A stretch of 64,000 nucleotides of DNA, taken from contig CAWERB010000024.1 of assembly GCA_963811335.1 (NCBI GenBank), forward strand, positions 59,329-123,328, written 5' to 3'. The translations under genes and the position numbers were made by a program. Origin of the DNA: Trebonia sp963811335 (lineage in GTDB: Bacteria > Actinomycetota > Actinomycetes > Streptosporangiales > Streptosporangiaceae). Shown here piece after piece: positions 34,891 through 42,989 of this stretch (position 1 is the stretch's first letter; every line of letters starts with the position of its first letter). The notes below the pieces were generated by a model. The model saw nothing but the letters and a program-made list of their open reading frames with translations. It was not told where the DNA came from and searched no databases.

Positions 34891-36411
34891 TCAGAAGAAG
34901 CCGAGCGGGTTCTCGTCGTAGCTGACGAGGAGGTTCTTCGTCTGGCTGTAGTGCTCGAGCATCATCTGGTGCGTCTCGCGCCCGATGCCCGACCCCTTGT
35001 ACCCGCCGAAGGCCGCGCCCGCCGGGTACTGGTGGTAGCAGTTCACCCAGACGCGCCCGGCCCTGATGCCGCGGCCCATCCGGAAGGCCCGGCTGCCGTC
35101 GCGGGTCCACACGCCGCCGCCTAGCCCGTACAGCGTGTCGTTGGCGATCTCCAGCGCCTCGGCCTCGTCCTTGAAGGTGGTGACCGCGAGCACCGGCCCG
35201 AAGATCTCCTCCTGGAAGACGCGCATCTTGTTGTGGCCCCGCAGCACGGTCGGCTCGAAGAAGTAGCCGTCAGTGCACTCGCCGCCGACGACGGCGCGGT
35301 GGCCGCCGGCGAGCAGCGTCGCGCCCTCGGCGAGCCCGATGTCCACGTACGAGCTGATCTTGGCGAGCTGCTGCGCGGAGTTCTGCGGGCCCATCATCGT
35401 CTCGGTGTCGAGCGGGTTCCCGACCTTGATCTTGGCGATCCGCGCCAGCGCCCGCTCCATGAACGCCTCGTAGATGTCCTCCTGGACCAGCGCCCGTGAC
35501 GGGCAGGTGCACACCTCGCCCTTGTTGAACGCGTACAGCACCAGGCCCTCGACGGCCTTGTCGAGGAAGGCGTCGTCGGCCGCCATGACGTCGGCGAAGA
35601 AGATGTTCGGCGACTTGCCGCCAAGCTCGAGGGTGACCGGGATGATGTTCTGCGCCGCGTACTGCATGATCAGCCGCCCGGTGACGGTCTCGCCGGTGAA
35701 CGCGACCTTCGCGATCCGCGGGTTGGTTGCCAGGGCCTTGCCGATCTCAGCGCCGGGGCCGGTGACGATGTTGAGCACGCCGGGCGGGACGATGTGCCCG
35801 ATGACCTCGGCGAGCTTGAGTATCGACCACGGGGTCGCGGACGCGGGCTTGATGACCGTGCAGTTGCCCGCCGCGAGCGCCGGGGCGATCTTCCACGCCG
35901 CCATCAGGATCGGGAAGTTGAACGGGATGATCTGCCCGACCACGCCAAGCGGCTCGTGGAAGTGGTAGGCGATGGTCTTATCGTCGATCTCGGTGATCTT
36001 TGTCTGCTCGGCCCTGACGGCCGCCGCGAAGTACCGGAAGTGGTCGGCCGCCAGCGGGATGTCGGCCGCCAGCGTCTCCCGCACCGGCTTGCCGTTCTCC
36101 CAGCTCTCGGCGACCGCGAGCATCTCACGGTGCGCGTCGATCGCGTCGGCGATCTCATTGAGCACCCGGGCGCGCTCGGCCGGCGAGGTGCGGCCCCACT
36201 CGTCCTTGGCGTGATGCGCCGCGTCGAGGGCCGTCTCCACGTCCTCCGGGGTGGACTTGGCCACCTCGCAGATGGGCGCGGCGGTGGCGGGCGCGAGATT
36301 CACCATGTAGGACCCCTTGGCCGGGGGCACCCACTTGCCGTCGATGAAGTTCTCGTACCGCGGCGACACGTGCACCACGGAGCCCGGCTGACCAGGCTGT
36401 GCATACCTCAT
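34891..36411 (-). CDS. NAD-dependent aldehyde dehydrogenase (ExaC/AldA-like)
   Basis: 506 aa, the typical length for acetaldehyde dehydrogenases of the ExaC type. FIDGKWVPP at the N-terminus, PFNFPILMAAWKIAPALAAG, general-base Glu in LELGGKSPN and catalytic Cys in GEVCTCPSRAL are present. ATG 36411 has GAGGT upstream; the longer 36537 frame has low-quality sequence. Oxidises acetaldehyde (fermentation by-product) to acetate with NAD. First gene of an ALDH-DUF779-HPF unit. Confidence 0.92.
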   Translation of the reverse strand: MRYAQPGQPGSVVHVSPRYENFIDGKWVPPAKGSYMVNLAPATAAPICEVAKSTPEDVETALDAAHHAKDEWGRTSPAERARVLNEIADAIDAHREMLAVAESWENGKPVRETLAADIPLAADHFRYFAAAVRAEQTKITEIDDKTIAYHFHEPLGVVGQIIPFNFPILMAAWKIAPALAAGNCTVIKPASATPWSILKLAEVIGHIVPPGVLNIVTGPGAEIGKALATNPRIAKVAFTGETVTGRLIMQYAAQNIIPVTLELGGKSPNIFFADVMAADDAFLDKAVEGLVLYAFNKGEVCTCPSRALVQEDIYEAFMERALARIAKIKVGNPLDTETMMGPQNSAQQLAKISSYVDIGLAEGATLLAGGHRAVVGGECTDGYFFEPTVLRGHNKMRVFQEEIFGPVLAVTTFKDEAEALEIANDTLYGLGGGVWTRDGSRAFRMGRGIRAGRVWVNCYHQYPAGAAFGGYKGSGIGRETHQMMLEHYSQTKNLLVSYDENPLGFF

Positions 36412-36550
36412 CTTGACCTCCCCTAACACTGCTGTAGCTCCTGTGCTAGTCCGCTGGCGGGCGCCGGGGTAGAGCCGTACGTCCGCCGGGGAGGGGACTG
36501 ACGGCAGCACGACGCCGCCGGAAGTCACCCGGCGCACGCGGCTACCGCGC

Positions 36551-37048
36551 TCACCTGCCTTCTCTTAGCTCGCGCAGGATCTGCTCGGCCACGCTCAGCG
36601 CCGCGGTTTCCGCCTGCGGTGACAGCGGGGCGCCCAGCTCGTACCCGGCGCCCTCGATACCGAATCCCGTCAACCGGGCGGGCAGCCGGTCCAGCGCGCG
36701 GGCCAGCTCGATGACGTCGGCGAGGCTGAGCATGTGCGTGCCGCGGTGCGAGAAATCTTCGCCAAGCGCGGCGGCGGCGTCGAAGCGGCGCACGCTGCCC
36801 GGCTCGGCACCGGAGCAGGTAGCGTCAACCACGTACACATCGGCGGCGCCGTCCCACGCGTCGAGCAGCGCGATCTGGTCGCCATCCAGCTCGACAACCG
36901 CGACCCCGGCCGGGGCGGCGGCCCTTACCTTCCTGGCGGCCACGAGGCCGGCCGCGTCGTCGCCGCGGTCCAGGTTGCCGATGCCGATGACTAGGGTCAA
37001 GTCAGCGTCCTTTCGCCAGGCGACGGCCTTCCTCGCTGGCCCCGCCAC
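36551..37048 (-). CDS. Hydrogenase maturation protease (HycI/HupD family)
   Basis: 165 aa. IGIGNLDRGDDAAGL is the family N-terminal motif with a metal-binding Asp, VVDATCSG follows, and HRGTHMLSLADVIELA holds the His. Members clip the C-terminus of [NiFe]-hydrogenase large subunits after Ni insertion. No hydrogenase structural gene is in the window. TTG 37000, with AAAGGA upstream, is an alternative and perhaps better start (149 aa). Tandem DevR-type boxes lie 37-73 bp upstream of 37048, suggesting hypoxic control. Confidence 0.85.
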   Translation of the reverse strand: MAGPARKAVAWRKDADLTLVIGIGNLDRGDDAAGLVAARKVRAAAPAGVAVVELDGDQIALLDAWDGAADVYVVDATCSGAEPGSVRRFDAAAALGEDFSHRGTHMLSLADVIELARALDRLPARLTGFGIEGAGYELGAPLSPQAETAALSVAEQILRELREGR

Positions 37049-37084
37049 GCCCCTTATCTCATCGCGGCCGGCTTCGCCCGGGTA

Positions 37085-37121
37085 GGGACGAGCATCCCGC
37101 GCGGCGCGGGACCTTCGGTCG
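37085..37121. promoter_or_regulatory. Tandem DevR-type boxes before the hydrogenase protease gene
   Basis: 37085-37098 GGGACGAGCATCCC (7/8) and 37108-37121 GGGACCTTCGGTCG (6/8), centres 23 bp apart. Confidence 0.5.
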
Positions 37122-37252
37122 GCTCGCGGCGGCCGGAGCGCGCCATAGCCATCCGCTCAAGACGTTAAAGATAGCGTGCCCGGCGAAGCCCCGCGGAGCG
37201 CACGGGCCAGGACGCGGGCACTGCGGCACCGCGCGCCCCTTAGGTACGCGCT

Positions 37253-37355
37253 TTTACCGGTAAATTCCTGTCAGCCGGTAAACTTTTCACCCGACGTAAA
37301 TTAAAGGCGCCCTCGTCGGCATTTGTTTTCCCCTTGTGAAATGTTTACCGGTAAA
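37253..37355 (-). repeat. 103-bp palindromic element, copy 2 (inverted relative to copy 1)
   Basis: Reads TTTACCGGTAAA at both ends (37253-37264 and 37344-37355). Just inside are CCGGTAAACTTTTCACC (37275-37291) and GTGAAATGTTTACC (37336-37349). Reverse-complemented, the first 22 and last 39 positions align with copy 1 with few mismatches and no gaps. The 42-bp centre is unrelated and less palindromic. It lies in the intergenic region between the hydrogenase protease (minus) and DUF1918 (plus) genes. The rest of 37122-37411 holds nothing else I recognise. Confidence 0.75.
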
Positions 37356-37411
37356 TCCGGCAGGCAGGCGCGGCCGCCGCGGCGCGGCCTGGGATTACCC
37401 GGCCGTCCGCC

Positions 37412-37447
37412 GGGACTCAGGGGGTCAACCTGACAGACTTTCGTCCC
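37412..37447. promoter_or_regulatory. Weak tandem DevR-type boxes before the DUF1918 gene
   Basis: 37412-37425 GGGACTCAGGGGGT (5/8, first half-site perfect) and 37434-37447 CAGACTTTCGTCCC (6/8, second half-site perfect), centres 22 bp apart, ending 60 bp before ATG 37508. Confidence 0.4.
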
Positions 37448-37507
37448 TGGCCGGGCCTGTGACGTTAGTTCATGCTGTGTCATGTCAGGACCGTGAGGAG
37501 ACGCGCT

Positions 37508-37711
37508 ATGAAAGCACAAGCCGGAGACGAGCTGACGGTCAGGGGCCGTCACCAGGGTGACGAGGACCGCCACGGCACGATCATGAAGGTCGACGGGCAA
37601 GACGGGGCACCGCCGTACGTCGTGCGCTGGCGGGACGGGCACGAGAGCGTGTTCTTCCCCGCCGCCGACGCCGAGGTGCTGCACCATACCGCTGCGCGGG
37701 CCGCGGACTAA
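37508..37711 (+). CDS. DUF1918 protein
   Basis: 67 aa SH3-like small protein: GDELTVRGRH, then HGTIMKVDGQDGAPPYVVRW, then DGHESVFFPAADAEV. These are the standard DUF1918 blocks, a family nearly confined to actinobacteria and frequent beside stress genes; function unknown. ATG 37508 has GAGGAG upstream. Confidence 0.88.
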   Translation: MKAQAGDELTVRGRHQGDEDRHGTIMKVDGQDGAPPYVVRWRDGHESVFFPAADAEVLHHTAARAAD

Positions 37712-37788
37712 GTCCCGGCGCCGTTGCCGGCCGGCGGCGATCGGGCCGCGAACTAAGTCCCCGGCGCCGTGGCCGGCCGGCGGCGATC
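37698..37788. repeat. 45/46-bp tandem duplication spanning the DUF1918 stop codon
   Basis: 37698-37742 and 37743-37788 are near-identical (three differences, one an inserted base). The first copy contains the DUF1918 TAA; the duplication is immediately followed by the DevR-type box at 37789. Confidence 0.85.
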
Positions 37789-37802
37789 GGGACGTACGAC
37801 CC
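37789..37802. promoter_or_regulatory. DevR-type box before the PII-like gene
   Basis: GGGACGTACGACCC, 8/8 match, 112 bp before GTG 37914. The core is nearly a perfect palindrome. Confidence 0.55.
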
Positions 37803-37913
37803 TGCACAGCGTGCCCGCCACCTGCAACGCTGAAAAGGTGGACGGCGGAACACGCGCGTCGGCGGCTGCACACATTGTCCGGCGCACGACCGCCGGAAGG
37901 AGGTGCGAGCGCC

Positions 37914-38252
37914 GTGAAAGTTATCACCGCGATCCTGCGGCCAGACAAGGTGGACGATGTGGCTCGCGACTTGATCAACGCGGGGGCACGGGGCATGACC
38001 GTCACCGAGGTCCTGGGTTTCGGGCAGCAGCACGGTCATACGCCGGGATCACTCGCTGCTGGGGGCGACGCCCTGCTGCTGCCCAAGGTGCGTATCAACG
38101 TCGTCGTCCGTGACCAGGACGCGACGGCGGTAGCGGAGGCCATCGCCAAGTCCGCCAGGACCGATGCCATCGGCGACGGAAAGATCTGGGTCTGCCCGGT
38201 AGACGGCGCACTGCGGGTCCGGACGGGCGAGCGCGACGACGACGCGATCTGA
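37914..38252 (+). CDS. PII-family signalling protein with Tyr-less T-loop
   Basis: 112 aa. ITAILRPDKVDDV (strand 1), GARGMTVTEVLGFGQQHGHT (start of T-loop), IGDGKIWV (B-loop) and VRTGERDDDAI (C-loop) make it a genuine GlnB/GlnK fold with ATP-site residues kept. The T-loop keeps its length, but the positions of Tyr46 and Tyr51 are Ser and Gly (HTPGSLAAGGDALLLPK), so uridylylation/adenylylation at Tyr51 is impossible. No amtB or glnD is nearby. GTG 37914 has GGAGG about 11 bases upstream. Probably a PII paralogue repurposed within the dormancy regulon. Confidence 0.9.
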   Translation: MKVITAILRPDKVDDVARDLINAGARGMTVTEVLGFGQQHGHTPGSLAAGGDALLLPKVRINVVVRDQDATAVAEAIAKSARTDAIGDGKIWVCPVDGALRVRTGERDDDAI

Positions 38253-38340
38253 GAGCCGCCAAGGGCCGGACGACGTGACGAACGGCGGCTAGCCCGCGCC
38301 CGGCTTGCCATAGGCAGCTCAATGCTGGAACGATGACGTC

Positions 38341-39618
38341 GTGAACCTGGGGATCCTGTGCGGCGGCGGCCCCGCTCCCGGAATGAACTCCGTCATCTCC
38401 GCGGCCACCATCGAGGCACGGAAATCCGGGTGGGACGTCGTCGGCATTATGGACGGCTTCGAGCACCTCATCGAGGGCCGGACTGATGAGGTGCGGCCGC
38501 TGTCCATCACGGACGTGTCGCGGATCCACGCCCAGGGCGGGTCGGTATTGCGGACCTCGCGGGCCAACCCGACGGTGCGTGACCCCGGCGCCGCCGACCC
38601 GGAGTGGCGGCTGCACGCCTGCCTCGCGTCGCTGCGCAAGCTTGAGGTCGACGCGCTGGTGACGATCGGCGGTGACGACACCGCGTTCTCCGCGTCCCGG
38701 CTCGCCGAGGCGGCCGGAGGCGCCCTGCGGGTGGCGCACGTCCCGAAGACCATCGACAACGACCTGCCGCTGCCGGGCGGCACGCCGACGTTCGGCTTCG
38801 AGACCGCCAGGAGCGTGGGCGTTCAGGTGGTCAACAACCTGATGACCGACGCGATGACCACCCGGCGGTGGTACCTGGTGGTGGCCATGGGCCGCTCGGC
38901 CGGCCACCTCGCCCTCGGCATCGGCAAGGCGGCCGGCGCCACCCTTACGCTGATCGCCGAGGAGTTCCCCCGCGACGAGCCGATCCGGCTCAGCCACCTG
39001 GTGGACGTCCTCGAGACCGCCATGCTCAAGCGGATCGCCCACGGCCGCCCGTTCGGCGTGGCGGTGCTCGCCGAGGGCATCGGCCTGCGCCTGCCAGAGG
39101 ACGAGTTGCGCAGCGCCATGCCGGAGGTCGAGCTCGACGAGCACGGCCACATCAGGCTGGCCGAACTCGAACTGGACCGCCTGCTCGCGAAGCAGGTGAA
39201 GGACCGCTTCAGGGAGCGCGGGGACAAGGTCACGGTCGAGGGCAAGAACATCGGCTACGAGCTGCGGTGCGCGCCGCCGATTCCGTTCGACATCGAGTAC
39301 ACCCGTGACCTCGGCTACGGCGCCGTCGCCTACCTCAAGCGGGCGCTTGAGTCCGGCGAGCCCGGTGGCATGATCACGATCCAGGACGGTCACCTGGTGC
39401 CGCTGCCCTTCGGGTCGTTCACTGACCCGGAGACGGGGCGGGTGCGGATCCGGCAGGTGAACGTGGAGTCCAGCTCCTACCGGGTGGCCCGCGAGTACAT
39501 GATCCGGCTGGACCGCGAGGATGTCGCGGAGTCGGAGCGGCTCGCCCCGATCGCGAAGGCCGCCGGGCTCTCGCCCGGGGCCTTCGTGCGCAGGTACGGG
39601 TATCTCGCCGGGGGCTGA
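38341..39618 (+). CDS. pfp: 6-phosphofructokinase, PPi-dependent type
   Basis: 425 aa. ILCGGGPAPGMNSVI (phosphoryl donor loop), TIGGDDTAFSA and PKTIDNDLPLPGG (Asp catalysis), and GRSAGHLAL (F6P site). The second Asp of GGDD and the Lys of PKTIDND are the two residues that mark pyrophosphate-dependent or mixed-type enzymes; ATP-type enzymes have GGDG and PGTIDND. The GTG start at 38341 is taken. It ends 11 bp from the convergent PPDK gene, and the two fit a PPi-saving glycolysis. Confidence 0.88.
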   Translation: MNLGILCGGGPAPGMNSVISAATIEARKSGWDVVGIMDGFEHLIEGRTDEVRPLSITDVSRIHAQGGSVLRTSRANPTVRDPGAADPEWRLHACLASLRKLEVDALVTIGGDDTAFSASRLAEAAGGALRVAHVPKTIDNDLPLPGGTPTFGFETARSVGVQVVNNLMTDAMTTRRWYLVVAMGRSAGHLALGIGKAAGATLTLIAEEFPRDEPIRLSHLVDVLETAMLKRIAHGRPFGVAVLAEGIGLRLPEDELRSAMPEVELDEHGHIRLAELELDRLLAKQVKDRFRERGDKVTVEGKNIGYELRCAPPIPFDIEYTRDLGYGAVAYLKRALESGEPGGMITIQDGHLVPLPFGSFTDPETGRVRIRQVNVESSSYRVAREYMIRLDREDVAESERLAPIAKAAGLSPGAFVRRYGYLAGG

Positions 39619-39629
39619 GCCCGGTCACC

Positions 39630-42320
39630 TCACCTGGTGTCGCTGCCGCGGCTGGTGACCGCCGCGCGTCCCGCCTCCAATCGGGCGACCGGGACGCGGA
39701 ACGGGCTGCAGGACACGTTGTCCAGGCCGACTTCGTGGAAGAAGTGCACCGAGTCCGGGTCGCCGCCGTGCTCTCCGCAGACGCCGATCTCCAGGCCAGG
39801 CTTGGCTGCCCGGCCCTTCCTGACCGCGATCTCGACAAGCTGGCCGACGCCCTCGCGGTCGAGCGTCTCAAACGGCGAGACGCCGAAGATGCCCAGCTGC
39901 AGGTACTTGGCGAAGAACTCGGACTCGACGTCGTCGCGGGAGAAGCCCCAGGTCATCTGGGTCAGGTCGTTCGTGCCGAAGGAGAAGAACTCAGCGCTGC
40001 GGGCGATCGAATCCGCAGTCAGCGCCCCCCTGGGCACCTCGATCATCGTGCCGATCGGTATGTCCAGGTGAACGCCCGTCTCCGCCTCGACCTCCCTGAG
40101 CACCTTCTCCGTCAGCCCGCGGGCAACCTCCATCTCCTGGACGGCGGCGACGAGCGGGGTCTCGATCTGCGGGCGCGGGTCCTTGCCCGCCCGCTTGAGC
40201 TGGGCGGCGGCGTGCGCGATCGCGCGGACCTGCATGCTGAACAGGCCGGGGACGACCAGGTCGAGCCGGACGCCGCGCAGGCCGAGCATCGGGTTCTGCT
40301 CGTGCATCCTGCGGACCTCGGCGAGCACGTGCCTCTCCTTGGCGGTGGCCTTGTCGCCCTCAAGGGCGATCCTGACCGACAGGTCCGTGAGGTCGGGGAG
40401 GAACTCGTGCAGCGGCGGGTCGATCGTGCGGATGATCACCGGCAGGCCGTCCATGGCCGTCAGGATCTCCACGAAGTCGCCGGTCTGCAGCGTCTCCAGG
40501 GCGGCCAGCGCACGCTGGCGGTCCTCTTCGCCCTCGGCGAGGATGAGGTCCTCGATCAGCTGGCGGCGCTCACCGAGGAACATGTGCTCGGTACGGGCCA
40601 GGCCTATTCCTTCGGCACCGAACCGGCGGGCGCGCGCGGCGTCCGGGCCGTTGTCCGCGTTGGCGAGCACGCCAAGCCGGCGCCTGGCGTCGGCGTGGCT
40701 CATGATCCGGTGCACCGCGAAGACGAGCTCGTCGGCCTCGCTGGAGTCCGGGCTCAGCTCTCCTTCGAAGTAGCGCACGACCGGGGAGGGGACGACCGCT
40801 ACCTCGCCGAGGTAGACCTCACCGGTGGTGCCGTCGATGGAGATCACGTCGCCCTCGGCGATCGTGATGCCGCCAGGAGCGGTGAGCTTCCTGGCCGCGG
40901 TGTCCACGTCGAGCTGCTCGGCGCCGCAGACGCACGGCTTGCCCATGCCGCGGGCGACCACGGCCGCGTGGCTGGTCTTGCCGCCGCGGCTGGTCAGGAT
41001 ACCCTTGGCGGCGATCATGCCGTTCAGGTCATCCGGGTTGGTCTCGCGGCGGACCAGGATGGCCGGGTGTCCGGCGGCCGCGAGCTCGGCGGCGCGGGCG
41101 GAGTCGAAGACGGCCTGGCCGACAGCCGCGCCGGGCGATGCGCTCACGCCGGTAGCGATCCTGGTGACGTTGGCACTGGTGTCGAACGTGGGGAACATCA
41201 GCCGGACAAGCTCGGCCCCGGTGACCCGGGTGAGCGCCTCGTTCATGTCGATGATGCCCTCGTCCACCAGCTCGGTCGCGATCCTGAAGGCCGCCGCCGC
41301 CGTCCGCTTGCCGACCCGGGTCTGCAGCATCCACAGCTTGCCGCGCTCGATCGTGAACTCGATGTCGCACAGGTCGCGGTAGTGACCCTCCAGGGTCGCC
41401 ATGATCGACATCAGCTCGTCGTAGGACGCCTTGTCGATCCGCTCCAGGTCCTGCAGCGGCACGGTGTTGCGGATGCCGGCCACGACGTCCTCGCCCTGCG
41501 CGTTCTGCAGGTAGTCGCCGTAGACGCCGCGTGCGCCCGTGCCAGGGTCGCGGGTGAACGCCACCCCGGTGCCCGAGTCGTCGCCCAGGTTGCCGAAGAC
41601 CATCGCGACCACGTTCACGGCGGTGCCGAGGTCGGCGGGGATGCGCTCCTGGCGGCGGTAGAGGACGGCCCGGTCGGTGTTCCACGAGTCGAAGACGGCC
41701 CGGATCGCCAGGTCCAGCTGCTCGCGCGGGTCCTGCGGGAAGTCGCGGCCCGCCTGCTCGCGCACGATCTCCTTGAAGGCGTGCGTCAGGTCCAGCAGGT
41801 CCGCCGCGACCAGGTCGGTATCGGATTTCACGCCGCGGGCCTGCTTCGCGGCGTCGAGCGCGTGCTCGAACAGTTCGCCGTCGATCCCGAGGACCGTCTT
41901 GCCGAACATCTGGATCAGCCGGCGGTAGGCGTCCCACGCGAACCGCTCGTTGCCGGCCTGCTTGGCCAGCCCTGGTACCGAGTCGTCGGACAGGCCGATG
42001 TTCAGTACGGTGTCCATCATGCCGGGCATCGAGAACTTCGCCCCGGACCGTACGCTGACGAGCAACGGGTCGGCCGGGTCACCGAGGGTGCGGCCCATCG
42101 CCCGCTCGATGTCGGCGAGGTGGCTGGTGACCTGCGCGTCAAGCCCGTCGGGCGTGCTGCCGTGCCGCAGGTAGTGCCGGCAGGCGTCCGTGGTGATGAT
42201 GAAGCCGGGCGGCACGGGAAGGCCGAGATTGGTCATCTCGGCCAGATTCGCCCCCTTGCCCCCGAGAAGGTCCTTGAGGTCCTTGTTCCCCTCAGTGAAG
42301 GCATACACGAACTTTGTCAC
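39630..42320 (-). CDS. ppdK: Pyruvate, phosphate dikinase
   Basis: 896 aa, full length. N-terminal ATP-grasp domain (FTEGNKDLKDLLGGKGANLA), swivelling domain with catalytic His in GGKTSHAAVVARGMGKPC, and C-terminal PEP-utilising barrel with FGTNDLTQM and GVCGEHGGDP. Interconverts pyruvate + ATP + Pi with PEP + AMP + PPi in the cytoplasm; in the glycolytic direction it yields ATP from AMP and PPi. GTG 42320 has AGGAG upstream and is preferred over the 42389 frame. A 7/8 DevR-type box lies 104 bp upstream. Confidence 0.95.
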   Translation of the reverse strand: MTKFVYAFTEGNKDLKDLLGGKGANLAEMTNLGLPVPPGFIITTDACRHYLRHGSTPDGLDAQVTSHLADIERAMGRTLGDPADPLLVSVRSGAKFSMPGMMDTVLNIGLSDDSVPGLAKQAGNERFAWDAYRRLIQMFGKTVLGIDGELFEHALDAAKQARGVKSDTDLVAADLLDLTHAFKEIVREQAGRDFPQDPREQLDLAIRAVFDSWNTDRAVLYRRQERIPADLGTAVNVVAMVFGNLGDDSGTGVAFTRDPGTGARGVYGDYLQNAQGEDVVAGIRNTVPLQDLERIDKASYDELMSIMATLEGHYRDLCDIEFTIERGKLWMLQTRVGKRTAAAAFRIATELVDEGIIDMNEALTRVTGAELVRLMFPTFDTSANVTRIATGVSASPGAAVGQAVFDSARAAELAAAGHPAILVRRETNPDDLNGMIAAKGILTSRGGKTSHAAVVARGMGKPCVCGAEQLDVDTAARKLTAPGGITIAEGDVISIDGTTGEVYLGEVAVVPSPVVRYFEGELSPDSSEADELVFAVHRIMSHADARRRLGVLANADNGPDAARARRFGAEGIGLARTEHMFLGERRQLIEDLILAEGEEDRQRALAALETLQTGDFVEILTAMDGLPVIIRTIDPPLHEFLPDLTDLSVRIALEGDKATAKERHVLAEVRRMHEQNPMLGLRGVRLDLVVPGLFSMQVRAIAHAAAQLKRAGKDPRPQIETPLVAAVQEMEVARGLTEKVLREVEAETGVHLDIPIGTMIEVPRGALTADSIARSAEFFSFGTNDLTQMTWGFSRDDVESEFFAKYLQLGIFGVSPFETLDREGVGQLVEIAVRKGRAAKPGLEIGVCGEHGGDPDSVHFFHEVGLDNVSCSPFRVPVARLEAGRAAVTSRGSDTR

Positions 42321-42423
42321 CGCAAGCTCCTGAATAGCATCGACTAAACATTTTGCAGGCTCAATAAGCCAGCGTCTCGAATGCTCCAATAAGCAATTTA
42401 GACCGCCGATGTGCGGCTAACTA

Positions 42424-42437
42424 CGGACCTAAGTCCC
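42424..42437. promoter_or_regulatory. DevR-type box before ppdK
   Basis: CGGACCTAAGTCCC, 7/8 match; overlaps the palindrome CCCTTTAAGGG (42435-42445). The remainder of 42321-42512 is AT-richer than its surroundings, as expected for a promoter region. Confidence 0.55.
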
Positions 42438-42512
42438 TTTAAGGGCAGCTAAGCGACCGGCATTTATCGCGGCCACGCGCAGGCGTCTTTCCTTTATATC
42501 GAACAGGCAGCA

Positions 42513-42555
42513 CGGGATGCCGGCCGACCCTGCGGGAGGGCCGGCCGGCATCCCG
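42513..42555 (-). terminator. Rho-independent-like hairpin after hsp20
   Basis: Perfect 13-bp arms CGGGATGCCGGCC (42513-42525) and GGCCGGCATCCCG (42543-42555), 17-nt loop, directly after the hsp20 stop. No U-run, as usual in high-GC actinobacteria. Confidence 0.75.
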
Positions 42556-42563
42556 CGGCGCGG

Positions 42564-42989
42564 TCACTTCTTGCTGACGGTGACCGGGATCGTCTTCACG
42601 GCGTCGCGCCGCTCGCCCTTGACGGCCACCTTGATCGTCAAGATGCCGTGGGTGTAGTCGGCGGTCACGCTGTCGGGGTCCGCGCCGGGCGGGAGCTCAA
42701 GGGTGCGGCTGAACGAGCCGTACCGGAACTCCGAGCGGTGCTTGCCCTCCACGTGGCTCGACCGGGCCGCGTGGATCAGCAGGTAGCCGGCTCCGACCGA
42801 GACCTCGAGGTCCTTTTCCGGGTCGATCCCGGCGATCTCGGCCCGCACCACGTAGTGCCCGTCCTCGGTGTAGTCCTCGATCCTGATCGGCTGGCCCAGA
42901 TACGGCCGCAGCGTCAGGAAGGGCTCCTCGAACCAGTCGATGAAGTCCGGGATGACGGTCTTGGGATCCCGGTGCATGATGCTGCTCAT
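42564..42989 (-). CDS. Small heat-shock protein, Hsp20/alpha-crystallin family
   Basis: 141 aa. The alpha-crystallin domain spans about 38-130: RIEDYTEDGHYVVRAEIAGI, FRYGSFSRTLELPPGADPD, HGILTIKVAV. An IxI-like tail (TIPVTV) follows. ATP-independent holdase chaperone, the counterpart of the mycobacterial dormancy antigen HspX. ATG 42989 overlaps the CBS-protein stop (ATGA) with GGAAAGG upstream; the longer frame starting 43073 is a shadow. Confidence 0.93.
   Translation of the reverse strand: MSSIMHRDPKTVIPDFIDWFEEPFLTLRPYLGQPIRIEDYTEDGHYVVRAEIAGIDPEKDLEVSVGAGYLLIHAARSSHVEGKHRSEFRYGSFSRTLELPPGADPDSVTADYTHGILTIKVAVKGERRDAVKTIPVTVSKK

Noticed and set aside
38263..38276. Possible DevR-type box before the phosphofructokinase gene (6/8)
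   Set aside because: No partner at 22-23 bp and a match this weak is expected by chance in such GC-rich sequence.
39735..42347. 870-codon open frame antisense to ppdK
   Set aside because: High-GC third-position shadow of the PPDK gene; its translation has no domain-like pattern while the minus strand encodes a full PPDK with all motifs.
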